The notes under the pieces: generated by a model
The model's input: the letters and a program-made list of their open reading frames with translations, nothing else
Databases searched by the model: none
What the model was told of the DNA's origin: nothing
Part shown: in pieces, positions 5,239 to 5,908 of the stretch
How the letters are laid out: each line of letters begins with the position of its first letter
Numbering within the stretch: position 1 is the first letter of the stretch
DNA from: Elusimicrobiota bacterium
GTDB lineage: Bacteria > Elusimicrobiota > Elusimicrobia > UBA1565 > UBA9628
DNA: 5,908 bases
Reading direction: 5' to 3'
NCBI GenBank assembly: GCA_023700845.1
Contig: JAMPYD010000139.1
Span: 1-5,908 of the forward strand
Program-made: the position numbers and the translations under genes

Positions 5239-5908
5239 TGGAACCGCTGGCGCCCGGGAAGACCCTCGGCATACTCGGCGGCGGCCAGCTCGGACGACTG
5301 ATCGCCGAGGCCGCGAAGGCCCTCGGCTACCGCACCGCCGCGCTCGACGCCTCGGCCTCCTCCCCCGCCCTGCGGGCCGTCGACTTCCCGATCGTCGGCC
5401 CCGTGGACGACGCGACGGCCGCTCTCAAGCTCGCGACGTCCTCCGATCTGGTGACGCTCGAATGGGAGCTCATCCCGGTCAAGGTCCTGGAGGTCGTCGC
5501 CGCCGCCCGCCCGCTGTTTCCCGCGCCGTCCGTTCTCGGCCTCATCCAGGACCGGCTGACCCAGAAGAATTTCCTGCGCAAGCACGGCTTCCCGCAGACG
5601 CCTTACGGCGAGGCGGCGACGGCGGTCGGCTGGAAATACCCCGTCATCATCAAGCGCCGCTCGCACGGCTACGACGGCAAGGGGCAATGCCGTCTGCTCA
5701 AGGAATCAGACGCGCCCAAGGCCGACGAGGTCCTGAAGGCGCCCTGCGTCTGGGAAAAGCTGGTCGATTTCAAGGCCGAGATCTCCGTGATCCTCGCGCG
5801 CGGACGCGACGGCCAGACCGCGGTCTACCCCGTCGCCGAGAACGTCCACCGCGACGGGATACTTCACGCCACCCGCGCGCCGGCCCGCATACCCCGGGAC
5901 GTGGAAGC
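5238..5908 (+). CDS. purK: 5-(carboxyamino)imidazole ribonucleotide synthase, 3'-truncated by window edge
   Basis: PurK (EC 6.3.4.18) is an ATP-grasp enzyme that carboxylates AIR with ATP and bicarbonate to N5-CAIR, the substrate of the adjacent PurE. The first 223 residues are present, about 60% of the usual 355-390. Seen in order: the N-terminal loop LGILGGGQLGRL (10-21), DRLTQKNFLRKHGFP (105-119) at the start of the ATP-grasp domain, the ATP-binding KRRSHGYDGKGQ (139-150), EKLVDFKAEISVI (173-185), and YPVAENVHRDGIL (197-209). The C-terminal metal ligands lie outside the window. Two places depart from the form I expect: LEWELI (74-79) where YEFENV-like sequence is usual, and Ser-His at 142-143 where Thr-Gly or Gly-Gly is common before GYDGKGQ. 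GTG 5238 overlaps the purE TAG by one base and lets GGGQLGRL begin at the expected distance. No strong Shine-Dalgarno sequence precedes it, so coupling to purE is likely. Confidence 0.95.
   Translation, partial: MEPLAPGKTLGILGGGQLGRLIAEAAKALGYRTAALDASASSPALRAVDFPIVGPVDDATAALKLATSSDLVTLEWELIPVKVLEVVAAARPLFPAPSVLGLIQDRLTQKNFLRKHGFPQTPYGEAATAVGWKYPVIIKRRSHGYDGKGQCRLLKESDAPKADEVLKAPCVWEKLVDFKAEISVILARGRDGQTAVYPVAENVHRDGILHATRAPARIPRDVE

Overview
This is a GC-rich bacterial stretch in which every recognisable gene is on the + strand. Codon third positions are mostly G or C, and the long open frames on the other strand are by-products of this. No taxonomic marker is present. The high GC, an exported-type caspase-fold protease, a PilB/GspE-type ATPase and Shine-Dalgarno use inside an operon would suit a Gram-negative lineage such as a GC-rich Elusimicrobiota or a deltaproteobacterial group, but that is a weak inference.

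Layout. Positions 3-1058 hold the C-terminal 351 codons of a caspase-like (peptidase C14 fold) protein with an intact His/Cys dyad; its start lies outside the window. A 91-base AT-rich gap follows. It carries a striking long inverted repeat whose right arm runs into the first codons of a small predicted exported or membrane protein of unknown function (1150-1569). After a 53-base gap with a promoter-like sequence comes a 615-residue GspE/PilB-family ATPase (1623-3470). Its N-terminus is not the usual MshEN/T2SSE N-domain but resembles a degenerate GIY-YIG nuclease fold. Then comes a tightly packed purine operon: purD (3494-4753), purE (4750-5238) and the first 223 codons of purK (5238 to the window edge), with 4-base and 1-base overlaps.

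How the genes work together. PurD makes GAR from phosphoribosylamine and glycine. PurK and class I PurE carry out the two-step, ATP- and bicarbonate-dependent conversion of AIR to CAIR through N5-CAIR. They are a coherent de novo IMP synthesis cluster. The caspase, the small exported protein and the ATPase show no clear functional link with one another or with the pur genes. The ATPase and purD both have a -10-like hexamer exactly 6 bases before the start codon, which suggests near-leaderless transcription of each. purE instead has a textbook Shine-Dalgarno sequence.

The observations most worth following are the GIY-YIG-like domain on a secretion/pilus ATPase and the start-codon-enclosing inverted repeat at about 1057-1188. 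I found no CRISPR array, tRNA, rRNA, insertion sequence or convincing terminator. No stretch longer than 300 bases lacks a gene.
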